Below are positions 38,749 through 47,563 of a stretch of DNA of 64,000 nucleotides, in pieces (positions within the stretch are counted from its first letter, which is position 1; every line of letters begins with the position of its first letter). Under the pieces are notes generated by a model. It saw only the letters and a list, made by a program, of their open reading frames with translations. It was not told where the DNA came from and made no database searches. The position numbers were made by a program, and so were the translations under genes. This DNA comes from S015-6 sp964384945. Lineage in GTDB: Bacteria; Desulfobacterota; DSWW01. Location: positions 1-64,000 of the forward strand of contig CAYLMK010000021.1 of assembly GCA_964384945.1 (NCBI GenBank), read 5' to 3'.

Positions 38749-39954
38749 TTACAGGAACTGCCGTATGCCCCTGACAGCCTGATGGATCCGCTGCTCGTTC
38801 TCGACGAGCGCAAACCGGACGTAACCCTCCCCGTATTCGCCGAAACCGACTCCGGGCGACACGGCGACCTTGGCCTCCCGGAGCAAGAGCTTCGAAAACT
38901 CCAGCGACCCCATTTCCCGAAACCCCTCGGGGATCCTCGCCCACACGAACATCGTGGCCTGGGGCTTCTCGATCTCCCAGCCCGCCCGGTTGAGTCCCTC
39001 GACCAGCACGTCCCGCCTGCTGCGGTACAGTTCCACGATCGATTCCACGCATTCCTGGGGGCCGTTCAACGCGATGATGGCGGCGATCTGGATCGGCTGG
39101 AAGATGCCATAGTCGAAGTAGCTCTTCAGCCGGGTCAGCGCCCCCACCATCTCCCGGTTTCCCACGACGAATCCGACCCGCCAGCCCGGCATGTTGTAGC
39201 TCTTCGACATGGAAAACAGCTCGACGCCCACCTCCCGGGCGCCCTCCACCTCGAACAGGCTGGGAGGCCGGTAGCCGTCGAAGCAAAGGTCCGCATATGC
39301 AAAATCGTGCACGATCAAGATCCTGTGTTCCCTTGCAATCGAAACGACCCTTTCAAAAAAGCCTTTGTCCACCACGCGGGTCGTCGGGTTGTGGGGGAAA
39401 CTCAGAATCATCATGCGCGGACGCGGCCAGGTCCCCTGGATGGCCCGGGTAAGGTCCTCGAAGAAGTCCCGTTCCGGGCTGATGGGGACGCTGAGCACAT
39501 CGGCGCCGGCGATGATCACCGAATACATGTGAATCGGATAGGTCGGATTCGGAACAAGGACGATGCTTCCCGGCCCCAGGGTGGCCAGGCTCAGGTGCGC
39601 GAGCCCCTCCTTCACACCGATCGTCACGATCGCCTCGGAATCCGGATCGAATTCCACACCGTACCGCCTCCGGTACCAGTCCACAATGGCAAGCCGGAGC
39701 TTGTAAATTCCCCGCGAGACCGAATAGCGGTGATTTCGAGGGTTCTGAATCGCCTCGTGCACCTTGTCGACAACATGGGGGGGAGCCCCCTGATCGGGAT
39801 TGCCCATTCCGAGATCAATGATGTCCTCCCCCGCTCTGCGCGCCTCCATCTTCATCGCATCCACGATGCTGAAGACATACGGGGGAAGCCTTTTCATCCT
39901 CGGGAACTCCAGGTCCGGCCCCTTCCGGCCCATCTGTTTCTCGCTGGCGGACAC
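38749..39954 (-). CDS. Class I/II aminotransferase (AlaC-like)
   Basis: This is a PLP-dependent aminotransferase of 401 residues. The PLP lysine is Lys251 in [15 protein letters not shown], with NPTYP, FPHNPTT and [10 protein letters not shown] typical of the glutamate-pyruvate/AlaC and LL-diaminopimelate groups. Gene order next to hom is common in deltaproteobacteria for the alanine-forming type. An alternative is aspartate or LL-diaminopimelate aminotransferase. It lies 18 bases downstream of trpG. Confidence 0.88.
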   Translation of the reverse strand: MSASEKQMGRKGPDLEFPRMKRLPPYVFSIVDAMKMEARRAGEDIIDLGMGNPDQGAPPHVVDKVHEAIQNPRNHRYSVSRGIYKLRLAIVDWYRRRYGVEFDPDSEAIVTIGVKEGLAHLSLATLGPGSIVLVPNPTYPIHMYSVIIAGADVLSVPISPERDFFEDLTRAIQGTWPRPRMMILSFPHNPTTRVVDKGFFERVVSIAREHRILIVHDFAYADLCFDGYRPPSLFEVEGAREVGVELFSMSKSYNMPGWRVGFVVGNREMVGALTRLKSYFDYGIFQPIQIAAIIALNGPQECVESIVELYRSRRDVLVEGLNRAGWEIEKPQATMFVWARIPEGFREMGSLEFSKLLLREAKVAVSPGVGFGEYGEGYVRFALVENEQRIHQAVRGIRQFL

Positions 39955-39972
39955 GGGTTTCCTCCTTTTCCT

Positions 39973-40557
39973 TCAGTTCCCCGATCGGGGAGCGTAAGCA
40001 ACCAGGAAGTTCTTCAACAGCGCCTTCCCGCACGTTGTCAAGATCGATTCCGGATGGAACTGAACCCCTTCGACGGCCAGCCTGCGGTGCCTTACCCCCA
40101 TGATCTCGCCGTCCTCCGAGGTGGCCGTCACCTTCAGACAGGCCGGCATTCCGTTCGGCCGGATCGCGAGCGAATGATAGCGGGTGGCGGGAAACGGGTT
40201 TTCCAACCCTCGGAAGATCCCCTTTCCGTCGTGCCGGATATGCGAGACCTTCCCGTGCATCAGGCGGCCGGCCGCCTCGACCCGAGCGCCGAACGCAAAA
40301 CCGATCGCCTGGTGGCCCAGGCACACGCCCAGGATGGGCAGCCTTCCCGCAAACACCCGCACGGCCTCGACCGAAATCCCGGCGTCCCGGGGCGCCCCGG
40401 GACCCGGAGAGATGACCAGATAGTCCGCCTTCGACCTCTCGATGTCCCGGGTGGAGACCGCGTCGTTTCGGCGCACCAGGACCTTTTGCCCCATCTCCTG
40501 AAAGTATTGGGCCAGGTTGTACGTAAAGGAGTCGTAGTTATCAATCAAGAAGATCAT
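39973..40557 (-). CDS. trpG: Anthranilate synthase glutamine amidotransferase subunit
   Basis: TrpG releases ammonia from glutamine for TrpE. The 194-residue class I amidotransferase has the nucleophile Cys79 (GVCLGHQAIG) and the His168/Glu170 pair (QFHPES). NYDSFTYNLAQY at the N-terminus is family-typical. The same subunit can serve PabB in folate synthesis. It overlaps the end of trpE by 17 bases. Confidence 0.94.
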   Translation of the reverse strand: MIFLIDNYDSFTYNLAQYFQEMGQKVLVRRNDAVSTRDIERSKADYLVISPGPGAPRDAGISVEAVRVFAGRLPILGVCLGHQAIGFAFGARVEAAGRLMHGKVSHIRHDGKGIFRGLENPFPATRYHSLAIRPNGMPACLKVTATSEDGEIMGVRHRRLAVEGVQFHPESILTTCGKALLKNFLVAYAPRSGN

Positions 40558-42073
40558 ACACGACGTCCTTCTCCCAGTCCTCTCCGAGGGAAAACCCCTG
40601 CCTCGCCCACTGGATCGCCTTGATCATGGCCCGCGCCTTGTTGAGACATTCCTGGTATTCCCGCCCCGGCCTGGAATCCGCCACGATCCCCGCTCCCGTC
40701 TGCAGGTACAACCGGTCACGCATGGCGAGAATCGTCCGGATCACGATCGCCATGTCCATGTTTCCCGAAAAACTGAAATAACCCACAGCCCCGCCGTACG
40801 GCCCCCGCCGGTCGGGCTCCAACTCCTCGATGATCTCCATTGCCCGGATCTTCGGGGCCCCCGACAGCGTGCCTGCGGGAAAGCAGGCGCGAAACGCATC
40901 GAAACAATCCTTGCCCCTGCCCAGGCGCCCCTTTACGTGCGAGACCAGGTGCATGACGTGCGAATACCGCTCCAGGCACATGACGTCTTCCACCTGCACC
41001 GTACCGGGCGCCGAGACCCTCCCCACATCGTTCCGCCCCAGGTCGACGAGCATAATGTGTTCCGCAATCTCCTTTTCATTCCGCCTGAGTTCTTCCGCGA
41101 GTCGTTCATCCGCACGAGGGTTCCTTCCTCGAGGACGCGTGCCCGCGATGGGACGCACTTCCACCGAGTTCCCTTCCACCCGCACCAGCACCTCGGGCGA
41201 GGAACCCACCAGCGCGTAGTGGGGATACTGCAAGAAAAACATGTAGGGCGACGGATTTACGAGCCGGAGCGAACGGTAGAGCGAGAAGGGATCTGCGGCC
41301 TCCTCGACCTCCAGCCTCTGCGAAAGGACCGCTTGGATGATGTCCCCTCTTCTCACAAAACCCTTCGCCTTGCGCACGGCCTCCAGGTACTCCCTTCTCC
41401 GCATGTTCGACTTCACGCGCAGTCTTTCTTGCACCCGGCCCGCTGCCTTGTCCCTCAGAGGCGCCCGGAGCCGATGAATCGTCTTCTCGATTCTTTCCCG
41501 CGTCGCCTGATACGCCTCTTTCGGGTTGGGGTAATGAGGAAGGTAGCAGCAGGAGACAACGCGGATCGTATGGCGGATGTTGTCGAAAACGAGGAGACAC
41601 TCGGGGAAGACCAGGTAGATGTCCCACACGTCGAGCACCTGCCGGGCTTTGTCCGGAAGGCGCTCGAAGAAGCGGACCGTGTCATACCCCAAGTAACCCA
41701 CCGCTCCCCCGTAGAACCTCGGCATGTCCGCAACCGGCGCGGGCCGATATCGCCTCATGAGATCCCGAAAAGAGACAAAGGGGTCTTCCACTTCCTCCGA
41801 GCGCCGCTCCCCCCGCGTCTCCACCACCTCGATCCGGCGCCCCCTGCAACGGAAGAGGCATGCGGCCCCGGTGCCCAGGAAGCTGAACCGTGCCCATCGT
41901 TCCCCTCCCTCCACGCTTTCCAGAAGAAAACCGTGCGGCCCGGGCTTGAGCTTCAGGAAGGCCGACACCGGGGTGTCCTGATCGGCCAGGATCTCACAAG
42001 AGACGGGCACCAGGTTTCCCCTGCGGAGAAGCGAATGGAATTCCGCGAAGGAGGGAAGTGCGGGGAGCATCAC
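40541..42073 (-). CDS. trpE: Anthranilate synthase component I
   Basis: TrpE makes anthranilate from chorismate. The 510-residue protein carries the LLES motif (GFLLESVEGG) linked to tryptophan feedback inhibition, which favours TrpE over PabB. The chorismate-binding C-terminal motifs are also present: RPIAGTRPRG, VDLGRNDVGRVS, FPAGTLSGAPKIRAMEII and QTGAGIVADS. No trpD, C, F, B or A gene follows; the neighbours are a SPOR protein, an aminotransferase and hom, so trpEG is separated from the rest of the pathway. Confidence 0.94.
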   Translation of the reverse strand: MMLPALPSFAEFHSLLRRGNLVPVSCEILADQDTPVSAFLKLKPGPHGFLLESVEGGERWARFSFLGTGAACLFRCRGRRIEVVETRGERRSEEVEDPFVSFRDLMRRYRPAPVADMPRFYGGAVGYLGYDTVRFFERLPDKARQVLDVWDIYLVFPECLLVFDNIRHTIRVVSCCYLPHYPNPKEAYQATRERIEKTIHRLRAPLRDKAAGRVQERLRVKSNMRRREYLEAVRKAKGFVRRGDIIQAVLSQRLEVEEAADPFSLYRSLRLVNPSPYMFFLQYPHYALVGSSPEVLVRVEGNSVEVRPIAGTRPRGRNPRADERLAEELRRNEKEIAEHIMLVDLGRNDVGRVSAPGTVQVEDVMCLERYSHVMHLVSHVKGRLGRGKDCFDAFRACFPAGTLSGAPKIRAMEIIEELEPDRRGPYGGAVGYFSFSGNMDMAIVIRTILAMRDRLYLQTGAGIVADSRPGREYQECLNKARAMIKAIQWARQGFSLGEDWEKDVVYDLLD

Positions 42074-42654
42074 GGCAAATCCTCCTGCCTTGCCACGGGG
42101 CGGATCAGGATGTCCTTGTATCCCTCCCGCTGCTCGAGTTGATCCTTGAGCTCTCGGGCCATCTCCACGCTCGGCAGCGGCCCCACAAAGACCCGGGAAT
42201 ACCCGCCGCCCGCCTCGGACGGGTCCGAGATCCGTCGGAAACTTCGATAGCCTTTCTGCCGCAATTCCTGCACGAGTTGCTCGGCAAGCTCCGGTTGCCG
42301 AAAGGAAGCGATCTGAAGAACGGCGACCCCGGTCCCCGGACTTTCCATCGACGTTTTCATTTCCGGCTGAGAAACCGGCACGCTCGGCTCATCGGACACC
42401 TCTTGCGTGCGCTCCGCTTCATCCGGAGCCGTCAGGGACTCCTCAAAAGAGAGCAAAGGAAGCTCGTCTTCCGACTGAGCAACCTCCTCGGCCCTGTAAG
42501 CCCGCCGAATCTCCCGGATCTGTTCCCCGCGTCCCACCAGCATCCCCACATAGAAGGCAAGAGCCGATACGCCCACCCAACTAAGAAGCAGACAGAAGAA
42601 GGAAAGAGGAGAAAAGACGATCTCTGTGGGATGCCTTCTTGCGGATTTTTCCAT
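42070..42654 (-). CDS. SPOR-domain membrane protein
   Basis: The 194-residue bitopic protein has a short cytoplasmic N-terminus, one transmembrane segment (about 15-41, SFFCLLLSWVGVSALAFYVG), a Glu/Pro-rich periplasmic linker and a C-terminal SPOR domain at about 108-185 (VLQIASFRQPELAEQLVQEL, YSRVFVGPLPS). SPOR domains bind denuded peptidoglycan at the septum, as in FtsN. The stop overlaps the trpE start by four bases. It is the first gene after the strong promoter at 42709-42737. Confidence 0.87.
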   Translation of the reverse strand: MEKSARRHPTEIVFSPLSFFCLLLSWVGVSALAFYVGMLVGRGEQIREIRRAYRAEEVAQSEDELPLLSFEESLTAPDEAERTQEVSDEPSVPVSQPEMKTSMESPGTGVAVLQIASFRQPELAEQLVQELRQKGYRSFRRISDPSEAGGGYSRVFVGPLPSVEMARELKDQLEQREGYKDILIRPVARQEDLP

Positions 42655-42708
42655 CTCACGGCCCCCTCAGAGGTTCCCCGCACGCGCCAAGCGAAATCGA
42701 ACCGATGA

Positions 42709-42737
42709 ATTCTATCCCAACACCCCTACCCGGTCAA
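42709..42737 (-). promoter_or_regulatory. Strong promoter of the SPOR-trpEG-hom operon
   Basis: TTGACC (42737-42732), a 17-base spacer and TAGAAT (42714-42709): five of six bases match consensus in each box. Transcription would start near 42702, leaving a leader of about 48 bases with no room for a trp attenuator. Confidence 0.65.
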
Positions 42738-42861
42738 TTTTCGCCCCCTTCGGCACAGCGGGACAGGTCCAGGCCCCGCCCGATTTCGTCTTCTCCGGCT
42801 CGCTTTCTTCCGCGCCGTGTGTCATGGTGATACAAGAATCCTGCTGACGGATGAGCCAGAA

Positions 42862-44292
42862 ATGACCCTCACCGGAACAAAGAAGGGGACCCCCCGGCCG
42901 CCTGCGCGTGAAGAATTCCGACGGCCTCTCCTGCTGACTCTTTCCATTCTGCTTTCCCTTGCGGCCCTGTCGCCGAACCCGGCTCCGGGCCTCGAAAACG
43001 GCGCCCCCGATTCGCCGACGAGGGTCGGGATCTCGGCAGACCCCCTTGATCCCCTGACCTATTTTACCGAAGAGGAGATCTCCGCCTGGCACGCCTACAG
43101 GCAACACAAAACTTGGGCTCACATCATCGGGGTCGGCTCGGTCCTCGTCTTTTATGCAACCTTCGTCCTCACAGGCCTGAACCGGGCCCTCCGGAGGATT
43201 GCCGAACGGGCCGCCGCGTGGTGCACTGCCAACCCTTTCCTCGTCCGTGCAGGAATACGATGGCCTCGGCTGGCCAGAACGGCGAAGGCGCCCGAACACC
43301 TCTTCGGGGGCACACAGTGGCTTGAGGTTCTTCTGTACTGCCTGTTCTTCCTCTTCCTGATCCGCCTGTTGTTCTTTCCCCAGGAATTCTACCGTACCTA
43401 TTGGTTCGACCTTCGGTACGGACTGTCCAACTACTCCTTGGGCCTTTGGCTCGTCGATTACCTCAAGGGGCTTTGCATCGGAACCGTTCTGTTCGCCTTC
43501 ATGGTCTTTGGCATTTACGGACTCATCCGGCGCGTAGGGAAGTGGTGGTGGGTTCTCCTCTGGGCGGGCGTGTCGGTCTCCCTCTTCGGTTATGTCGTGG
43601 TCTTCCCGTACGGATCGCACATTTACAACCGCTTCCGCCCCCTGGAAAGCGGCGAACTACGCGATCGCCTCGAAGGGCTGGCTGCCCGGAGCGGTTTGCG
43701 ACTCGAGGACATTCTGGTCGTGGACGCCAGCCGAAGGACCAAGAAGGTCAATGCCTATCTTACCGGCTCCGGCCCCTCCGAGCGGGTCGTGCTCTACGAT
43801 ACCCTCCTCGATGCATTCACCCCCCGGGAGATCGCGGTAATCCTGGCCCACGAATTGGCTCATTGGAAAGAGCCGGATGAGAAACTCTCCCATGCCGTCT
43901 TCTCATTGACCGTCTTTCTTGTGCTGGGCCTTTCCCATCTCATGCTGAAGTTCGGCGCACGGATCCGGAGGTTTCATTACGCCTCCGCTGCGGACGTGGC
44001 CGGCCTGCCGATCCTCTTCCTGACCTTTTTTGTTTCGTTTCAACTTCTGCGACCCGCCAACCTCGCCTGGAAGCGCGCCAGGGAACTCCGGGCCGACCGC
44101 GTCTCTCTCGAATTGGCCTGCGACCCGGAGGCCTTCCTCTCCGCGCACGCCAAGTTGGCCCGATGGAACCACACCGACGTGGCTCCCCATCCCCTTACGG
44201 TCGTCTTCTTTTTTTCCCACCCGACCTTTCTGGAAAGGGTGGAGGTCGCGCTGACGGCGGAATGCGAATCGGGGATCGGGAATCAGGGGTAA
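42862..44292 (+). CDS. M48 family (Ste24-like) membrane metalloprotease
   Basis: A 476-residue integral membrane protease of the CAAX-protease/HtpX class. A signal-anchor-like segment lies near the N-terminus, and several transmembrane segments precede the zinc motif HELAHW (His330, Glu331, His334 counted from the ATG at 42862). The third ligand region ARELRADRVSLELA and the closing FFFSHPTFLERVEVAL follow. A GTG at 42817 is an alternative start. The last residues (ECESGIGNQG) are encoded by the beginning of an intergenic repeat, so the natural end of the protein may have been altered. Confidence 0.9.
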   Translation: MTLTGTKKGTPRPPAREEFRRPLLLTLSILLSLAALSPNPAPGLENGAPDSPTRVGISADPLDPLTYFTEEEISAWHAYRQHKTWAHIIGVGSVLVFYATFVLTGLNRALRRIAERAAAWCTANPFLVRAGIRWPRLARTAKAPEHLFGGTQWLEVLLYCLFFLFLIRLLFFPQEFYRTYWFDLRYGLSNYSLGLWLVDYLKGLCIGTVLFAFMVFGIYGLIRRVGKWWWVLLWAGVSVSLFGYVVVFPYGSHIYNRFRPLESGELRDRLEGLAARSGLRLEDILVVDASRRTKKVNAYLTGSGPSERVVLYDTLLDAFTPREIAVILAHELAHWKEPDEKLSHAVFSLTVFLVLGLSHLMLKFGARIRRFHYASAADVAGLPILFLTFFVSFQLLRPANLAWKRARELRADRVSLELACDPEAFLSAHAKLARWNHTDVAPHPLTVVFFFSHPTFLERVEVALTAECESGIGNQG

Positions 44293-44357
44293 TGGGCCAG
44301 GGATCAGGTGTGAGGCGTCAGGACTCCGCGGCGAGCTATAAGGTAGTAGCTATAAGG
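44268..44357. repeat. G-rich degenerate repeats and a 10-bp direct repeat
   Basis: From 44268 to about 44322 the sequence repeats words like GATCGGG, AATCAGG and GATCAGG. Then AGCTATAAGG occurs twice (44334-44343, 44348-44357). The block starts inside the last codons of the M48 gene and fills the gap to rpoH. A related word, AGCTGTAAGC, occurs in the block at 55369. Confidence 0.6.
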
Positions 44358-44374
44358 GGTTAGGGGCAGAAGCC

Positions 44375-44403
44375 TTGCATTCCGCGACCGAAACCCCTAG
44401 CAT
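44375..44403 (+). promoter_or_regulatory. Candidate rpoH promoter
   Basis: TTGCAT (44375-44380), a 17-base spacer and TAGCAT (44398-44403), 45 bases before the ATG. The match is modest. Confidence 0.3.
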
Positions 44404-44447
44404 AAAGAAGAGCGTTGAACCGAAGAGGAAGAGCATACAAAAGCACA

Positions 44448-45461
44448 ATGGAATCGCACTCCGACACACGGGGGCCGGACGAATCGGAACCCGAAGAAAT
44501 AATGCCCGAACTGGTTGCCGAGGCATGGCCCCCATCCGAGATAGGGGATTCAGGCAGTCCGCAGGAGGCCGCCGGCACCTCCCTGGTGCGCCCCTCCGCG
44601 CTCCAGCTTTATCTGTCCAAGATAGGCAGATACCCCATCCTCACGCCCGAGCAGGAGCACAATCTGGCGGTCCGTTATCATGAGGAAGACGATCGGGAAG
44701 CCGCCTATCAGCTCGTCACCTCGAATCTCCGACTGGTCGTGAAGATTGCCCTCGAGTTCCAGAGGACCTGGATGAACAACCTTCTGGATCTCATCCAGGA
44801 AGGCAACATCGGCTTGATGCAGGCCGTCAAGAAGTTCGACCCCTACCGAGGCATTCGACTGAGTTCCTACGCCTCTTTCTGGATCAAGGCCTACATTCTC
44901 AAGTTCATCCTCGACAACTGGAGGCTGGTCAAGATCGGCAAGACCCAGGCGGAGCGGAAGCTCTTCTACAATCTTTACAAAGAGAAGGAAAGGCTGCATC
45001 AACTCGGGTATGACCCCGGCCCCAAGCTGATCGCCCAGCGTCTGAACGTCAAAGAGGAAGATGTCATCAAGATGGACCAGCGCCTCGGGTCCTGGGAAGT
45101 CTCTCTCGAAAAACCTATCCGGGACGATGCGTCCTCCAAATCGATCCGGGATCTTCTCCCCGTGGCCACCAAGCCCGCCGACGAGCACCTGGGGGATGAA
45201 CAGCTGCGGAGCCTGATCCGAAGAAAGCTCCAGGAATTCCGCAATACCCTGGAGGGAAGAGAGCGGGAGATCTTCGAGCAGCGCCTGATGGCCCGTAAGC
45301 CTCTGACCCTCAAGGAGTTGGGGGATCGCTACGGGATCACGAAGGAGAGGACGCGGCAGCTCGAAAACCGCCTTCTGGAAAAGGTCCGCAATCACCTTGT
45401 GCGGGAAATCCCGGATGCGGAAGAGATCATCCCCGAATTCCTCGCGAGCATTTCCTCCTGA
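44448..45461 (+). CDS. rpoH: RNA polymerase sigma-32 (heat-shock) factor
   Basis: This is a sigma-70-family factor of 337 residues from the ATG at 44448 (a TTG at 44415 is also in frame). Regions 1.2-2.4 run from LQLYLSKIGRYPILTPEQE to RGIRLSSYASFWIKAYILKF. The RpoH box is visible as QAERKLFYNLYKEKERL, which separates it from RpoD and RpoS. Region 4 ends with TLKELGDRYGITKERTRQLE. Heat-shock-type genes (parvulin, two J proteins) follow, consistent with a stress role. An acidic N-terminal extension of about 50 residues precedes region 1.2. Confidence 0.92.
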   Translation: MESHSDTRGPDESEPEEIMPELVAEAWPPSEIGDSGSPQEAAGTSLVRPSALQLYLSKIGRYPILTPEQEHNLAVRYHEEDDREAAYQLVTSNLRLVVKIALEFQRTWMNNLLDLIQEGNIGLMQAVKKFDPYRGIRLSSYASFWIKAYILKFILDNWRLVKIGKTQAERKLFYNLYKEKERLHQLGYDPGPKLIAQRLNVKEEDVIKMDQRLGSWEVSLEKPIRDDASSKSIRDLLPVATKPADEHLGDEQLRSLIRRKLQEFRNTLEGREREIFEQRLMARKPLTLKELGDRYGITKERTRQLENRLLEKVRNHLVREIPDAEEIIPEFLASISS

Positions 45462-45533
45462 CCTTCGTTTGACCACGATCCCGGGCGCCCGCCCCTTCGG
45501 TCCGCGCTCGGAGTCGTGCGGGCGCCCGGCGGA

Positions 45534-46472
45534 TCATTTCTCGCCCTGCCGAGGATCGGAAAAATACTCCTCATGGATCTCGACTGCAGCCCGCGCGCGG
45601 AGTTCCTCGGCCAGGGACGAGCGAATCTCCCGGCGCTTGGCCGATTCGAGCTGGCTGACGATCCGGTCCCTGACATCCTCGAGAGCCAGATCGGTCGCGG
45701 GCTGACGCCCCGTCAATTCCAGGATGTGAAAACCGAACTTGCTCCGCACAATCCCGCTTCTGTCCCCGACTTCCTTCAGAGAAAACGCGGCATCTTCAAA
45801 TTCGGAAACCATCCTGCCCCGGGAAAAAAAGCCGAGGTCCCCTCCCCGGCTCGCCTCCGGCCCTTCCGAGTACTGTTTGGCGAGTTCCGCGAAATCCGCA
45901 CCCGCGTTCAGCTTGGACAGGACCTCCTCGGCCCTCTTCCTCGCCTGCTGCTCCTTGTCCGCTCCGGAGTTCGGGGGTGCCAGGATCAGGATCTGGCGGA
46001 CCCGGATCCGCTCCTGCTGTTGAAACCGGTCTTTGTGCTCCCGATAGTAGGCGAGGACCTCCTCTTCCCCGACCTTGGACCTCTCGCTGGCAACATCCCG
46101 GTAGAGCTTCTCCGTGATCAGGCGCCTCCTGTATCGTTCCACTTTTCCCCGAATCTCCTCGTCCTGATCCAACTTCCTCCTGTCGGCCTCTTGCAGCAGA
46201 AGGATCTCGTCGATCATCTTGTCCAGATGCCTTCGTTTTTGCTCCGCAGTATTCATGCGCTGCAGTGTATACTCCGGCAGGGAGTGAAGTTCCTTTTCGA
46301 ATGCGGCCACCGTCAGGACCTCTCCCCCGACCCTTGCGAGAACGGGGCCCTCTTTCTCGGCCGTTTTCCCGACGTCGGAGCCCCCGGGGGACAGGCCTTG
46401 TTCCGGCTTGCAGGAAGCCAGGACACAGACCCCCACCATCCAGCCGACCAAAATCCTTCCGCCTGCACGCAT
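45534..46472 (-). CDS. Parvulin-type peptidyl-prolyl isomerase lipoprotein
   Basis: The 312-residue periplasmic foldase has its start at the ATG at 46472 with GGGAG nine bases upstream; the frame is open to 46736. A lipobox (VLASC) anchors it. A SurA_N-like helical region (about 45-165) precedes the rotamase domain at about 165-265 (RVRQILIL, AELAKQYSEGPEASRGGDLGFFSRGRM in parts, SKFGFHILEL). A C-terminal helix closes the chaperone part. It resembles PrsA/SurA and probably assists folding of exported proteins. Confidence 0.9.
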   Translation of the reverse strand: MRAGGRILVGWMVGVCVLASCKPEQGLSPGGSDVGKTAEKEGPVLARVGGEVLTVAAFEKELHSLPEYTLQRMNTAEQKRRHLDKMIDEILLLQEADRRKLDQDEEIRGKVERYRRRLITEKLYRDVASERSKVGEEEVLAYYREHKDRFQQQERIRVRQILILAPPNSGADKEQQARKRAEEVLSKLNAGADFAELAKQYSEGPEASRGGDLGFFSRGRMVSEFEDAAFSLKEVGDRSGIVRSKFGFHILELTGRQPATDLALEDVRDRIVSQLESAKRREIRSSLAEELRARAAVEIHEEYFSDPRQGEK

Positions 46473-46640
46473 CTTCGTGTTCTCCCTCTGTTCGGTCAGG
46501 TTCCGGTCCGGGAGCCTCGAAGGCCGAACGCAAACAAGCTTCCCCCGAGGCCCGGCTACATCCTTTTTTCTGTAACACGGGTCCCGGGAGAAACGCAATC
46601 CGCGCGGTTCCGTCTTCCTCGGAGCCTGCATCCCTTCGTC

Positions 46641-46669
46641 TTGAAACCGGTCCACGAAACGCTTACAGT
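46641..46669 (+). promoter_or_regulatory. Promoter of the J-protein pair
   Basis: TTGAAA (46641-46646), a 17-base spacer and TACAGT (46664-46669), 46 bases before the first J-protein start. It has sigma-70-like boxes; a sigma-32 signature was not evident. Confidence 0.5.
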
Positions 46670-46715
46670 AGTGGGCACAGTCCGTCTTTCCCCTCTGGCA
46701 GACACGGCAGGCGGA

Positions 46716-47549
46716 ATGAGAAGAGACCTGTATCAAACCCTTGGCGTTTCACCCGATGCCACCGGAGAGGAGGTGAAAAAGGCCTACCGCCGTATCGCAC
46801 TCCTCTATCACCCGGACCGCAACCGGGCCGGCGTCGGAACAGAGGACCACTTCAAGGAGGCAAACTACGCCTACTCCATCCTCGGCAACCGGGAAAAGAG
46901 AAAGCGATACGACCTGTATCGGGAATTTGTGAAGCTCTCGAGCCGATGGGGGATTCCTCCCTCCCCGCATCCGGACAGAATCCTGACCGATGTGTTCCTG
47001 GATCCGAAACTGCCGGGCATGGCGAGATGGTTCGAGGAAATCCTCAGAGCCCGGGACCTCCGGGGCGGCGGGGGAGCCTTCCGGAGCCTGTCCAGGGCGA
47101 CCTTTCACCTTCTCCGCACGCTGCTCCAGGAGGAACGACAGAAACGGGGCGTGCCCGCAACGAAGGGGCGTTTCCGGGTTGTCGATCATCCCAAGAGGAT
47201 TCTCAAGAAGGTCGGCCGCGCCCTCTTCCCCGCCGGCGACGGCCGGGGGCGGCGAAAACGGCCGGAGGAGCGCCCTGCCTCCGGGGAAAGAGGGCCTGCA
47301 AGGCCCGCCTCCCGCGGGAGACACCGCGGCGCCGACATTGAATGGACTCTTCCTCTGACACGAGACGAGGCAGCGAAGGGCACCCGTTTGACGGTGTCCT
47401 TCTTTCGCGATTCCAGGTGGGATCGACTTTCCCTGCGCGTCCCTCCCGGCACGCGTGAGGGCGTGCGCCTTCGGGTGCGGAACAGGGGAAACAGCATCAG
47501 CCCCTCGGGCGAGACGGGGGACCTCTATTTCCGGGTTCTGATTCGATAG
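46716..47549 (+). CDS. J-domain protein without zinc finger (unusual spacer)
   Basis: A protein of about 277 residues. The J domain at 1-70 includes the HPD motif (YHPDRN). There is no Cys-rich zinc finger and no Gly/Phe region. The middle (about 75-200) is unusual and basic, with ILTDVFLDPKLPGMARWFEEIL and an Arg-rich stretch. Only one C-terminal substrate-binding-like domain remains (WTLPLTRDEAAKGTRLTVSFFRD ... VPPGTREGVRLRVRNRG in parts). It is a class III-like co-chaperone of DnaK. It lies 14 bases upstream of the second J-protein gene. Confidence 0.82.
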   Translation: MRRDLYQTLGVSPDATGEEVKKAYRRIALLYHPDRNRAGVGTEDHFKEANYAYSILGNREKRKRYDLYREFVKLSSRWGIPPSPHPDRILTDVFLDPKLPGMARWFEEILRARDLRGGGGAFRSLSRATFHLLRTLLQEERQKRGVPATKGRFRVVDHPKRILKKVGRALFPAGDGRGRRKRPEERPASGERGPARPASRGRHRGADIEWTLPLTRDEAAKGTRLTVSFFRDSRWDRLSLRVPPGTREGVRLRVRNRGNSISPSGETGDLYFRVLIR

Positions 47550-47563
47550 AAAGGGAATCTTCC

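Noticed and set aside
36143..38782. 879-codon plus-strand frame opposite the oxidoreductase and hom genes
   Set aside because: It spans two well-supported minus-strand genes and shows no recognisable motif.
38726..39286. N-terminal extension of homoserine dehydrogenase
   Set aside because: The open frame runs on into the aminotransferase gene, but the NAD fold starts right after the GTG at 38725 and the aminotransferase frame there is certain.
39973..42073. pabA/pabB instead of trpG/trpE
   Set aside because: The LLES feedback motif and the length of component I favour TrpE, although dual use of the glutaminase subunit cannot be excluded.
44268..44357. CRISPR-like array
   Set aside because: The repeats are short, degenerate and not separated by spacers of constant length.
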